Shown here one piece after another: positions 35,455 to 43,656 of a DNA stretch of 64,000 nt. Numbering within the stretch: the stretch's first letter is position 1; each line of letters begins with the position of its first letter. The notes under the pieces are model-generated. The model searched no databases. It was not told where the DNA came from and saw only the letters and a list, made by a program, of their open reading frames with translations. The translations under genes and the position numbers were made by a program. This DNA is from Anaerolineales bacterium. GTDB taxonomy: Bacteria; Chloroflexota; Anaerolineae; 4572-78; J111. The stretch covers positions 372,001-436,000 of the forward strand of contig JABTUW010000005.1 in NCBI GenBank assembly GCA_015075185.1, written 5' to 3'.

Positions 35455-36649
35455 ATTTTCACCTGCCGAAATGAGCCGCCGCTGGGAATTGGCCCGTGAG
35501 CTAATGCGCCGGCACAACCTGGCCGGGCTGCTCATTTTTGGCAATTCCGGCGTCAACCGCCACAATGAAGCCAATATTTTCTGGCTGACCAACCACCTCG
35601 ACCTGCACCACAACTACCTGGTCGCGCCGCTGGACGAGAGCATCGAGCCGGCCCTGTACACCGGCCTGACCAACCACGTGCCCAACGCCCGGCAGGTCAG
35701 CGACATTCCCCGGATCGAGTGGGGCGGCTACAACCCGGCGGAGACCGTCGCCCGGCGCTTGCAGGCGATTGGCCTGACCCAGGGCCGCCTGGGGCTGGTC
35801 GGGGTGAACCACAAATTTGGCATGGGTATGCCCTACCAGCATTACCTGTACCTGCGGGAGACGCTGCCAGATTTGGAACTGGTTGAGGTTACTTTGGATT
35901 TCACCCGCCTGCGCACCGTCAAATCCGACGAGGAAGTGGCCTGGCTGCGCCAAGCGGCCGAGTTTACCGACCGCACGATCTACGCCTTGCAGGAGCAGGT
36001 CCGACCCGGCATGACCGATTACTCGCTGCTGAGCATCATCGAGAGCAGCTACCGCCGCGACGGCGGCCAGCCGCACATCGCCTTTCTGCGCTCAATGGCC
36101 ATGAACGATCCCAACGGCTGCCTGCCCGCCCAGAATCCCTCCGATCGGGTCATCCAAAAGGGCGATGTCATCATCACCGAGATCAGTGCCTCCTACTGGG
36201 GGTACTCCGGCCAGATTCACCGGCCCATTTTTGTCGGCGCGGAGCCGACCCCGGTCTGGCAGCGCATGTTCGATACGGCCCTGACGGCTTACCAGCGCAT
36301 GGCCCAGGTCATCCGGCCCGGCGCTACGGAGGCCGACGTTATCCGCGCCGCCGCGGTGATTGGCGAGAACGGTTACGAAATTTACGATGATCTGATTCAC
36401 GGCTACGGGGTGGACATCCACCCGCCGCTGATTGACCGCTCCTGCGGCCGCTATTGGCCCTGGCGGGAGGATAACCTGCCGCCTGAAGGCCGCCGCTTTG
36501 AGCAAAACATGGCCATTGTTATCCAGCCCAACCCGATCACTCCCGACGAGCGCATGGGCCTGCAGCTCGGCGCGCTGACGGTGGTCACAGAGAACGGAGC
36601 GGAAAGCCTGCACCAGGTTCCTTTTGAACCGGTGGTGGTAAACCTATGA
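35444..36649 (+). CDS. Creatinase-fold M24 family protein (copy 2)
   Basis: 401 residues; N-terminal creatinase domain (about 12-150) and pita-bread domain (about 160-395). The metal motif position reads EISASYWGYSGQIHRP: the first Asp is Glu and the second is Gln, and the later Glu is Gln in VIQPNPI. His remains in LIHGYGVD. A metal-free hydrolase of C-N bonds is more likely than a peptidase. Overlaps both neighbours, so it is tightly coupled with the alpha/beta hydrolase and oxidoreductase. Confidence 0.86.
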   Translation: MWDRFSPAEMSRRWELARELMRRHNLAGLLIFGNSGVNRHNEANIFWLTNHLDLHHNYLVAPLDESIEPALYTGLTNHVPNARQVSDIPRIEWGGYNPAETVARRLQAIGLTQGRLGLVGVNHKFGMGMPYQHYLYLRETLPDLELVEVTLDFTRLRTVKSDEEVAWLRQAAEFTDRTIYALQEQVRPGMTDYSLLSIIESSYRRDGGQPHIAFLRSMAMNDPNGCLPAQNPSDRVIQKGDVIITEISASYWGYSGQIHRPIFVGAEPTPVWQRMFDTALTAYQRMAQVIRPGATEADVIRAAAVIGENGYEIYDDLIHGYGVDIHPPLIDRSCGRYWPWREDNLPPEGRRFEQNMAIVIQPNPITPDERMGLQLGALTVVTENGAESLHQVPFEPVVVNL

Positions 36650-37674
36650 GCCAGGTCGGTGTGGCGTTGATTGGCCCCGGCATGTGGGGTAAAAAGCTGG
36701 CGGCGGCAGTCAGGCAGACGCCTTCGCTGCGGCTGGCGACCTGTTTCAGTCGCAGCGAGACCCAGGGCCAGGCGTTCGCCGCCGAAGCTGGCTGCGAGGC
36801 CGCCCCTTCCTTTGAGGCGGCGGTTGAACATCCCGAGGTGCAGGGAGTCTTGTTGGTGACGCCCAACCAGGTTCACGCCGAGCAGGCCGCCGCCTGCGCT
36901 CGGCGCGGTAAGCACGTCTTTGTCGAGAAGCCGATTGCCGATACCCTGGCCGATGGCCGGGCCATCGAGGCGGCCTGCCGGACGGCGGGTGTCGTTTTGC
37001 TGGTCGGACACGCCTTCCGGCGGCTGGGCGCAGCCCGTAAAGTCAAGGAGCTGCTCGACTCCGGGTCACTGGGCAAGGTGGTGCTGGCCGAAGCTAACTT
37101 CTCCCTGCCGGGCAGCCTCACCCCGGACAAGTGGCGCTTCTACCGGGAGACCTGCCCCGGCGGGCCACTACTGCAGCTTGGTATTCATCACGCCGACACC
37201 TTGCAGTACTGGCTGGGGCCGATCCGGCGGGTGCAGGGATCGTTTGCCCGGCTGGTCACCCCGGCTGAGATTGACGACGTGGGTACGGTGCTGCTTGAAT
37301 TTGAGAGCGGAGCGCGGGGAGTCCTGAGCAGCAGCTATGTCTCGCCCAAAACCTTTTACCTGCGCCTGTACGGCAGCGAGGCCAACCTGCTTTACGAAAC
37401 CGACATGTCTATCTGGCCGAAAGCAGAGCAGATGGATGCGGCCACCCGGCTGACCCTGCAAACCAAGTCGGGGGAAGAAATCGTCAGCTTTGAGCCGCGC
37501 GATATGCTGGTGGAGGAATTAGAAGAATTTGCTCGCTGTATCCGTGGTGAAGGCTCGCCCGAAACCGGGGCCGAGGCAGCCCTGGCCGCCCTGCGGGTGA
37601 TCCAGGGTGCCATTACCTCCCACCAGCACGGGCAAATTATACCTATTGCGGATGAAAATATAGCGGTTTCGTAG
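36646..37674 (+). CDS. Gfo/Idh/MocA-family NAD(P)-dependent oxidoreductase
   Basis: 342 residues. N-terminal Rossmann domain (VALIGPGMWGKKLAAAV; the usual GxGxxG is GPGMWG), EKP motif in VFVEKPIADT with the catalytic Lys, then the C-terminal substrate domain (GGPLLQLGIHHADTLQYWLGP, with the family His-Asp pair). Acts on polyols, cyclitols or amino sugars. Starts inside the previous gene (ATGA). The stop TAG lies within an inverted repeat. Confidence 0.9.
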   Translation: MSQVGVALIGPGMWGKKLAAAVRQTPSLRLATCFSRSETQGQAFAAEAGCEAAPSFEAAVEHPEVQGVLLVTPNQVHAEQAAACARRGKHVFVEKPIADTLADGRAIEAACRTAGVVLLVGHAFRRLGAARKVKELLDSGSLGKVVLAEANFSLPGSLTPDKWRFYRETCPGGPLLQLGIHHADTLQYWLGPIRRVQGSFARLVTPAEIDDVGTVLLEFESGARGVLSSSYVSPKTFYLRLYGSEANLLYETDMSIWPKAEQMDAATRLTLQTKSGEEIVSFEPRDMLVEELEEFARCIRGEGSPETGAEAALAALRVIQGAITSHQHGQIIPIADENIAVS

Positions 37675-37725
37675 GACAAGCTGTTAGCTTGTCCCACCCC
37701 CGGACAAACTAACAGTTTGTCCTAC
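37671..37725. repeat. Inverted repeat GTAGGACAAGCTGTTAGC... overlapping a stop codon
   Basis: Left arm 37671-37694, right arm 37702-37725; the arms pair at most positions (GGACAAACTAACAGTTTGTCC is itself palindromic). The left arm contains the stop codon of the Gfo/Idh/MocA gene. No U-tract follows, but the strong hairpin could end or stabilise the transcript. Confidence 0.7.
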
Positions 37726-37752
37726 AAGTTTATTTTCATAAGGAGCTATAGG

Positions 37753-38085
37753 ATGCCGGTCATTGTTAACTCTGAGGAAATGATCACGCGCCGGGGGGCG
37801 GGTTGGACCGAAATCACGCTGGCCGATGCCCAGATCATTGGCGCACCGGCAATGGTAGTCCGGCGGTGGATTTTTGAGCCGGGCGCGCGCGGGCCGGAGC
37901 TGGTCCAGGGCGACGTGGACCCACTTCTCTACGTCATCCGGGGCAGCGGCCTGGCGCTGGTGGATGGGCAGGAATTTCAGCTTGACGGCGAAAGCGTGCT
38001 GTGGTTGGAGCCGGGTGAGCATTACTGCTTTATCGGCGGCAGCGATGGTTTGGAAATTTTACAGGGCTACGCCCCGGGTGCATAA
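37753..38085 (+). CDS. Small cupin-domain protein
   Basis: Start at the ATG at 37753 after AGGAG. 110 residues, one cupin barrel: FEPGARGPELVQGDVDPLLYVIRGSGLALVDGQEF and LEPGEHYCF. The first metal motif lacks the usual His pair, so metal binding is doubtful. It ends 3 bp before the OsmC-family gene and is probably co-translated with it. Confidence 0.75.
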   Translation: MPVIVNSEEMITRRGAGWTEITLADAQIIGAPAMVVRRWIFEPGARGPELVQGDVDPLLYVIRGSGLALVDGQEFQLDGESVLWLEPGEHYCFIGGSDGLEILQGYAPGA

Positions 38086-38088
38086 ATC

Positions 38089-38550
38089 ATGACCGACACT
38101 CCCGGCTATATCGTCACCAACCGGGCGCGCGGCAAAATGCTGACTCACGCCGCCGCAGAAATTTATGTGCGCGATTTTGCTCCCGTTATCTCGGATGAGC
38201 CGCCGTCACGGGGTGGCGAGAACCGGGGACCGTCGCCGCTGGAGTACATCCTGATTGCCCTGTGTGCCTGAGCGAATGTTTCAACGGCCAGGATGGCCGA
38301 AAAGCTTCGTTTCAAGTACGGCGATTTCGAAACTTACAGCGAGGGTGTGCTCGACACCCGCGGTCGCAAGAGCGAGGCCGACGTGCCGGTTCATTACCAG
38401 GCAGTCCGGCTGACCATTAAAATTAAGACTGAAGAATCGGATCCGAGGTTAGCACGGCTGGCTGAGTTGGTCGGCCGCTACTGCCCGGTGGACAGCTTGA
38501 TCCGGGCGGCCGTGCCGGATTATGAGGTCAATTGGGAACGGATGGAGTAG
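38089..38550 (+). CDS. OsmC-family protein with in-frame UGA at the catalytic Cys: probable selenoprotein
   Basis: Read through the TGA at 38269-38271 as one frame, the product has 153 residues and the complete OsmC/Ohr fold: N-terminal strands, GPSPLEYILIALCA then UGA then ANVSTARMAEKLRFKYGDFE, and the resolving Cys in VGRYCPVDSL. In OsmC proteins the motif is ALxxC with the peroxidatic Cys, so UGA falls exactly on that Cys (ALCA-U). A 5-bp stem with a 5-nt loop lies 18 nt downstream, as required for a bacterial SECIS. OsmC-like selenoproteins are known. The alternative is a TGC to TGA nonsense mutation giving a 60-residue fragment. Predicted role: organic or fatty-acid hydroperoxide reduction. 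Confidence 0.65.
38272..38307 (+). promoter_or_regulatory. Candidate bacterial SECIS hairpin downstream of the UGA
   Basis: Stem CGGCC (38285-38289) and GGCCG (38295-38299) close the loop AGGAT, with weaker UUU/AAA pairing below. The loop begins 18 nt after the UGA and has G at its second position, both within the known limits for bacterial SECIS elements. The bases also encode the ordinary family residues TARMAEK, so the hairpin could be coincidental. Confidence 0.5.
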
Positions 38551-38570
38551 TCATCCTTTCCTTGAAATTA

Positions 38571-38711
38571 CGCCAAAAATCACCCTTCGATACGGGCTAA
38601 CGCCCGCTTCGCGTCAGGATGATTTTTGGTTCATGAACGCACCCTGAGTAGCCCTAAGCCTGTCCTGAGCTTGTCGAAGGACGAAGCGAAAGGGCGTATC
38701 GAAGGGTGCGG
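38571..38711. repeat. Intergenic repeat B, copy 3
   Basis: Same nested hairpins as copies 1 and 2, enlarged by an extra palindromic insert: GCCTGTCCTGAGCTTGTCGAAGGAC. That insert is a sequence commonly found in dispersed bacterial intergenic palindromes. Separates the OsmC gene from the molybdenum hydroxylase cluster. Confidence 0.8.
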
Positions 38712-38738
38712 CTGACGAACTCTAAACAGAGGTAATCT

Positions 38739-39221
38739 ATGCTGTTGAAAGACTCGTTCATGATCGAGGCTCCGGTGGAGGCCGTATGGGCGCTTTTGGC
38801 GGACGTTCATCGCATTGCCGCCTGCGTGCCGGGCATTGAGAACGTCGAGGAGGTGGGGCCGGATACCTATAACGGGGCCTTGAGGATCAAAATTGGGCCG
38901 ATCAGCGCGGCTTTTGCCGGTCAGGTGACGATCACCGAACGCACGCCACTCGAACGGCTGGTGGCAGAGGTCAGCGGCCAGGACAAAAGCTCGGCTTCGC
39001 TGGTCAAGGCCACGTTTACCGGCCAGCTTAATCGGGTGGAAGCCAGCACCCAGCTCGCTTACGAGATGGACATTGCTCTCCGCGGGCGGCTGGCCCAATT
39101 CGGGCTGACCGTGGTCCAGGGAACAGCCAAAAAGATGACGGCTGAATTCGCCCGCTGCGTCACCGCCAGGCTGGCTGTAACCGATGCGGATCAACAAAAT
39201 CAGAGCCTCGGAGCCGCCTAG
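38739..39221 (+). CDS. CoxG-like SRPBCC protein, molybdenum hydroxylase accessory subunit
   Basis: 160 residues with the START/CoxG fold: DSFMIEAPVEAVWALLADVHRIAACVPGIENVE at the N-terminus and GTAKKMTAEFARCVTARL at the C-terminus. In CO dehydrogenase clusters CoxG anchors the enzyme to the membrane via a C-terminal helix; that helix is absent here. Overlaps the next gene's GTG by one base. Confidence 0.88.
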   Translation: MLLKDSFMIEAPVEAVWALLADVHRIAACVPGIENVEEVGPDTYNGALRIKIGPISAAFAGQVTITERTPLERLVAEVSGQDKSSASLVKATFTGQLNRVEASTQLAYEMDIALRGRLAQFGLTVVQGTAKKMTAEFARCVTARLAVTDADQQNQSLGAA

Positions 39222-40078
39222 TGAGCCTGCACTTCCTCCAGCCGGAAACCCTGGCCGACGCCTTAACCTTACTGGGCCGCGACCCCGACAGCAGCAAACT
39301 CATCGCCGGAGGTACGGCGGTCGTTCTGATACTCCAGCACAAGCTGATCGCGCCGGAAACGCTGATCAGCCTGAGCCGGATACCCGGCCTCAACACCATT
39401 CGCCTGGCCGACGACGGGCTGCATCTCGGTCCGCTGGCCTTGCTGCACGAGGTAGCCGCTTCCGCACTCGTCCGGGAACACTATCCGGCCCTGGCCTGCG
39501 CCAGCGAAGAGGTCGGCAATGTGCGCATTCGCAATCAGGCCACCCTGGGCGGGAACCTGGCCGAAGCCGATTACGCCTCCGACCCGCCCGCCATGCTGCT
39601 GGCCCTGAATGCTTCCGTCGTCGCCGCCACTGCCGAGCGCGCCCGCACGATCCCCCTCTCCGAATTTTTCCTGGGCTTCTACACTACCGCCCTCGAAGCG
39701 GATGAAATAATCACCGAGGTGCTTGTGCCGCCCCCACCTCCCCGGCCACGGATGGCTTACCTCAAATACAAGAGCCGCTCGTCCGAAGACCGGCCCTGCC
39801 TGGGCGTTGCTGCCGTCGCTAACTTTGCGGATGGCGTCTGCACGGATCTGCGGGTAGCGGTTGGGGCGGCGTGTGAAACGCCGCGCCGCTTGCCGGAAAT
39901 CGAGGCGCTGGGGATGGGCCAGCCCCTGGCCGACGAGCTGATTGACGAAATTGCCGAAGGTTACGCCAGGGGCATCGAAACGCTGGACGATTTGCGCGGT
40001 TCAGCCTGGTACCGGACCCAGATGATCCGGGTCCACGTGCGCCGTGCCTTGAAGGAGGTACGCGATGGCCGTCGGTAA
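39221..40078 (+). CDS. Molybdenum hydroxylase FAD-binding subunit (CoxM-like)
   Basis: 285 residues from a GTG that overlaps the previous stop. FAD motifs: AGGTAVVLILQHKLI (about 28-42) and ATLGGNLAEADYASDPP (about 107-123); the second region usually reads TxGGN in this family. C-terminal CO_deh_flav_C domain at about 170-280. It transfers electrons from the Fe-S clusters to the acceptor. Overlaps the large subunit by 14 bp. Confidence 0.93.
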   Translation: MSLHFLQPETLADALTLLGRDPDSSKLIAGGTAVVLILQHKLIAPETLISLSRIPGLNTIRLADDGLHLGPLALLHEVAASALVREHYPALACASEEVGNVRIRNQATLGGNLAEADYASDPPAMLLALNASVVAATAERARTIPLSEFFLGFYTTALEADEIITEVLVPPPPPRPRMAYLKYKSRSSEDRPCLGVAAVANFADGVCTDLRVAVGAACETPRRLPEIEALGMGQPLADELIDEIAEGYARGIETLDDLRGSAWYRTQMIRVHVRRALKEVRDGRR

Positions 40079-42305
40079 ATCCCTGCCAGTGTTAGACGCG
40101 GTCGAACGGGTCACCGGAACGCTGGCTTACGCGGCCAATCTGAAGCTGCCTGAAATGCTGGTCGCTAAAGTTCTCCGCAGCCCGCTACCCCATGCCAAAA
40201 TTGTCAAGGTAGACTCTACTGTGGCGGAAACGATGCCGGGCGTCGTGGCCGTGCTGACCGCCGCCGACTTTGAGCAGCCAGGTGCGCCAGCCCTGCACTA
40301 CGGCCTGAGCATCAAAGACCAGCCCATCGTCGCCCGCGACCGGGTCCGGTATGTCGGCCAGCCGGTGGCCTTGGTTGCCGCCGAAAGCGCGGAGCTGGCC
40401 GAAGCGGCGCTCCAGCAGATCGAGGTCGAGTACGAAGAACTGCCGGGGGTTTACGATGCCGTCGAGGCCATGGAACTGGGCGCACCCAGACTGCACGACG
40501 CCTATCCCAACAACTGTTTTACCCACGCCAAACTGCGCCGGGGCGACCTGGAGACCGGCTTTGCCGGGGCCGATGAGATCATCGAAGAGACGTTTACCAG
40601 CCCGGTGGCGCAGCACACTTCGTTGGAACCGCACGTGAGCGCCGCGCAGTGGGCCGGCGACCGGCTGACCGTCTGGTCGGCGACCCAGGCTCCCTACACC
40701 GTCCGCCAGGCGTTGAGCGAGATATTCCATGTGCCCGGCGAGCAGATCCGTCTGATCGTGTCGCCTCTTGGCGGCGGCTACGGCGGCAAAGGGCATATCC
40801 GCATCGAGCCAATGGTGGCTGCCTTGGCTACTAAAACCGGCGGCCGGCCGGTCAAATTGACCCTGAGCCGAGCCGAGGAATTTGTGACTGTCACCAAGCA
40901 CGCGGCGACGATCACCATCAAAACCGGCTTCAAGCGTGACGGCACGCTGACCGCCCGGCAGGTCACCATTTACTGGAACGGCGGGGCCTACGCCGATGTC
41001 AGCCCCGTCCTGGTATCGGGCGGAATGGTGCGCAGTGTCGGGCCGTACCGGATACCGGCAGTGCATGTTGACTCGTACGGCGTCTACACTAACCTGCCGC
41101 CGGCCGGGGCCTTTCGTGGGGCCATGAGTTCACAGGGAACCTGGGCCTACGAGTCGCACATGGACACGATTGCCCATCGTTTAGGCATGGACCCGCTCGA
41201 ACTGCGCCTCAAGAATTTGCTGCACTCCGGCAACCTGTTTGCCACCGGCGAGACGCTCCACGACCTTTATTTTGCCGAGTGCCTGGAAGCCGCAGCCAGG
41301 GGCATCGGCTGGGGTGAGGAACGGCCGGTTGACTCCGGCCCGGTCAAGCGCGGGCGCGGGCTGGCGGTGATGATGAAGAGCACTTCCCCCACCTCGCGCT
41401 CTGAGTGCCGCTTGAGCCTGGATGATCAAGCCCGCGTCACCCTCTTTACCAGCACGGTGGAGATGGGCCAGGGAGCGCATACGGCCCTAAGCCAGATTGC
41501 GGCAGAAGCGGTAGGCGTGCCGGTCGAAGCTGTCCGGCTGACCGGTCCCGATACCGCCGTGACCCCTTTCGACTCGACAACCAGCGCCAGCCGCTCGACG
41601 AACATGATGGGCAGCGCCATTTTGAACGGCGGGGCGGCGTTGAAGCAGAAGTTGATTGAAGCGGCCGCGCCCCTGCTCGAGTACAACCCGGAGGAGCTGC
41701 GGGCCGAGGAGGGCTACGTCTTTGTGGCCGTCCAGCCTGAACAGCGCGTGGCTTATACCGAGATTCTGCAGCGGAACCGGCTCAGCACCCTGGAGGCCAC
41801 GGGCGAGTTTGCAACCAGGGGCGGCCTCGACCCGGAGACCGGCCAGGGCCTCTCGACACCGCACTGGCATCAGGGCGCGGGCGCGTGTGAGGTGGCCGTT
41901 GACACCGAAACCGGCAAAGTAACGGTCCTGCGGTATCACGGCGCTTCGTTTGCCGGGCGAGTGGTGAATCCCCAACTGGCCCACCTGCAGAATGACGGCA
42001 ACGTGGTCTTTGGGTTGGGGCCGGCATTGTTGGAAGAAGTCATTGCGGACAACGGGCAGATCATTAACACGAACTTGTCCGATTACCAGATTCCATCGTT
42101 GCTGGACACCCCGCTGGAATTGGGGAGCACCCTGATCGAGTCGCCGGAGCACGGGGAGTTTCACGGTATCGGCGAGATGACGCTGCCGCCGGTCGCTCCG
42201 GCCATTGCCAACGCTGTCTTTGATGCGGTCGGGGTGCGCATCCGCGATTTGCCGCTGACGGCGGAGAAAGTGCTGCGAGCCTTACTGAACGGAGAAGATG
42301 CGTGA
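40065..42305 (+). CDS. Molybdenum hydroxylase large subunit (xanthine/aldehyde/nicotine dehydrogenase type)
   Basis: 746 residues. N-terminal aldehyde-oxidase hammerhead domain (about 1-115) and Mo-pterin binding domain. Moco motifs: SPLGGGYGGKGHIRIEP, PPAGAFRGAMSSQGTWAYE, VEMGQGAHTAL and the catalytic Glu in HGIGEMTLPP. The CODH-specific active-site loop AYRCSFR is absent (GAFRGA is at the equivalent place), so this is not a CO dehydrogenase. It hydroxylates an N-heterocycle, purine or aldehyde. The next gene starts inside its last codons. Confidence 0.93.
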   Translation: MAVGKSLPVLDAVERVTGTLAYAANLKLPEMLVAKVLRSPLPHAKIVKVDSTVAETMPGVVAVLTAADFEQPGAPALHYGLSIKDQPIVARDRVRYVGQPVALVAAESAELAEAALQQIEVEYEELPGVYDAVEAMELGAPRLHDAYPNNCFTHAKLRRGDLETGFAGADEIIEETFTSPVAQHTSLEPHVSAAQWAGDRLTVWSATQAPYTVRQALSEIFHVPGEQIRLIVSPLGGGYGGKGHIRIEPMVAALATKTGGRPVKLTLSRAEEFVTVTKHAATITIKTGFKRDGTLTARQVTIYWNGGAYADVSPVLVSGGMVRSVGPYRIPAVHVDSYGVYTNLPPAGAFRGAMSSQGTWAYESHMDTIAHRLGMDPLELRLKNLLHSGNLFATGETLHDLYFAECLEAAARGIGWGEERPVDSGPVKRGRGLAVMMKSTSPTSRSECRLSLDDQARVTLFTSTVEMGQGAHTALSQIAAEAVGVPVEAVRLTGPDTAVTPFDSTTSASRSTNMMGSAILNGGAALKQKLIEAAAPLLEYNPEELRAEEGYVFVAVQPEQRVAYTEILQRNRLSTLEATGEFATRGGLDPETGQGLSTPHWHQGAGACEVAVDTETGKVTVLRYHGASFAGRVVNPQLAHLQNDGNVVFGLGPALLEEVIADNGQIINTNLSDYQIPSLLDTPLELGSTLIESPEHGEFHGIGEMTLPPVAPAIANAVFDAVGVRIRDLPLTAEKVLRALLNGEDA

Positions 42306-42765
42306 AATGGACCTAACTTTGCGGGTCAACGGACAGATCCACTCTCTCAATGTGTCGCCGGAGCGGACCTTGTTGGACGTGCTGCGGGAAGAACTGGGAC
42401 TGGTGGGGGCGAGGGAAGGCTGCGGAGTGGGCATGTGCGGCGCGTGTACCGTCCTGATCAACGATCAACCGCTCAGCAGTTGCCTGCTGCTGGCCGTGCA
42501 GGCCCAAGAGACAGAAGTTACCACCATCGAGGGCTTGGCCTCGCCGGAGGGACTGCACCCGGTGCAGCAGGCGTTTATTGACCACGCCGCGTTCCAGTGC
42601 GCTTACTGCACGCCGGGGTTTATCCTGGCGGCGGTCGCCTTGCTCAAGCAGCAGCCACAGCCCGACGAAGAGGCCATCCGGGCATACCTGGCGGGGAATT
42701 AGTGCCGCTGCGGCAGCTATAACAATATTGTCAAGGCAGTGAAAGAAAGCATGGCGTCAGCTTAA
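42298..42765 (+). pseudogene. Molybdenum hydroxylase [2Fe-2S] subunit (CoxS-like) interrupted by an amber codon
   Basis: First plant-type cluster motif GCGVGMCGACTVLINDQPLSSC and part of the second, CAYCTPGFILA, are intact. The family continues LAGNLCRCTGYxNIVxA; here GGGAAT-TAG-TGCCGCTGC reads GN, stop, CRCGSYNNIVKAVKESMASA before TAA at 42763. The TAG (42700-42702) thus replaces the conserved Leu (TTG or CTG), one or two substitutions from a sense codon. Termination there would remove the last two Cys of the second cluster and disable the enzyme unless the amber is suppressed or is a sequencing error. ATG at 42307 is an alternative start. Confidence 0.75.
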
Positions 42766-42792
42766 TCACGCAAGGGTCATCTGAGTAATAAC

Positions 42793-43464
42793 TTAAAAAC
42801 CTAATTGGCCCCGATCGAGGACGACCCAGACGGCTCGGACCGGGACCGTCCCGGTGTTCACCATCCGGTGCGGGATGGTTGAGTCCAGGGTAATGCTGTC
42901 ACCAGCATGCATGACATAACTCTCAAAGCCAAGTTCTAAGGTGAGTTCACCTTCAAGAATCAAACCGAATTCGCGGCCGCTGTGGCGGGACATCTTGGCC
43001 CCCGAGCTGGCGCCAACTTCGTAACAAATCTCCATGAACTCGACGTTTTCTTCCGGCCCGGGGGTGAGGCGTTCCCAGGTAACGCCGCCCATCAATTCAA
43101 TTCTGGCCCGGCCGCTGCGGCAGACCACCGGCCCATGGGATCGCTGCGGTTGATCTGGAAACAAATCGCTGCTTTCGATGAGGCCCTCCGTCTGCATGGC
43201 CCGGACAGCACTGGGCGTCATCTGGCTGGTTTCAAGAGTCTCGTCGGGTGATTCGTTTCCATCCTGGCCATCCGGGAAAAAGTAGGTTGTGGGCAAGGAG
43301 AGGGCCGCCGCAATACTGTAAATTGACCGGACCGAGGGATTCGCTTTGCCGTTTTCAATTTGACTCAGCAGGCTGGCGCTGACTTCGGCTTTTTCAGCCA
43401 GTTCTCGCAGACTCATATTTTGTTGCAAGCGGGCTGTCCGTAGTTTTTCGCCGATGTGAAGCAT
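42793..43464 (-). CDS. XRE-family regulator with C-terminal cupin sensor domain
   Basis: 223 residues. N-terminal helix-turn-helix (KLRTARLQQNMSLRELAEKAEVSASLLSQIENGKANPSVRSIYSIA, about 6-50 in pieces), a linker at about 70-110, and a cupin domain at about 140-220 (EVGASSGAKMSRHSGREFGLILEGELTLE, GDSITLDSTIPHRMVN). Such HTH-cupin proteins sense small polar metabolites. It is divergent from the E1 operon at 43780 and has its own promoter at 43531-43559; it probably controls both. Confidence 0.9.
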   Translation of the reverse strand: MLHIGEKLRTARLQQNMSLRELAEKAEVSASLLSQIENGKANPSVRSIYSIAAALSLPTTYFFPDGQDGNESPDETLETSQMTPSAVRAMQTEGLIESSDLFPDQPQRSHGPVVCRSGRARIELMGGVTWERLTPGPEENVEFMEICYEVGASSGAKMSRHSGREFGLILEGELTLELGFESYVMHAGDSITLDSTIPHRMVNTGTVPVRAVWVVLDRGQLGF

Positions 43465-43530
43465 TTTTTAATCCCTCCGCCGACAGTCGTAAGTGGTAGC
43501 AATTGTCTTTTATTCTGGATTGTGCAGTCC

Positions 43531-43559
43531 ATTATACGTTAACTCTGTTTTATTGGCAA
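43531..43559 (-). promoter_or_regulatory. Sigma-70 promoter of the XRE-cupin gene
   Basis: Read on the - strand: -35 TTGCCA (43554-43559), 17-bp spacer, -10 TATAAT (43531-43536), a perfect -10 consensus. Confidence 0.7.
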
Positions 43560-43628
43560 TCATTTCCGATAAAGTTTAATGTTATTGAACAATTTGTGCT
43601 TTTTGGACCAAGATTTGTTCAATTTAAT

Positions 43629-43656
43629 TTGACAAACTGAACAAATAGGATAAAAT
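43629..43656 (+). promoter_or_regulatory. Sigma-70 promoter toward the second E1 operon
   Basis: -35 TTGACA (43629-43634, perfect consensus), 16-bp spacer, -10 TAAAAT (43651-43656). The half-site TGAACAAAT lies between the two boxes, so a bound regulator would block RNA polymerase. Confidence 0.65.

Noticed and set aside
40065..42305. CO dehydrogenase (CoxL) for carbon monoxide oxidation
   Set aside because: The AYRCSFR active-site loop of form I CoxL is missing; the subunit order alone is shared by many Mo-hydroxylases.
42700..42702. Pyrrolysine encoded by the UAG in the Fe-S subunit
   Set aside because: The position is a conserved Leu with no need for Pyl, and no pyl genes or PYLIS-like context are seen; a point mutation or sequencing error is simpler.
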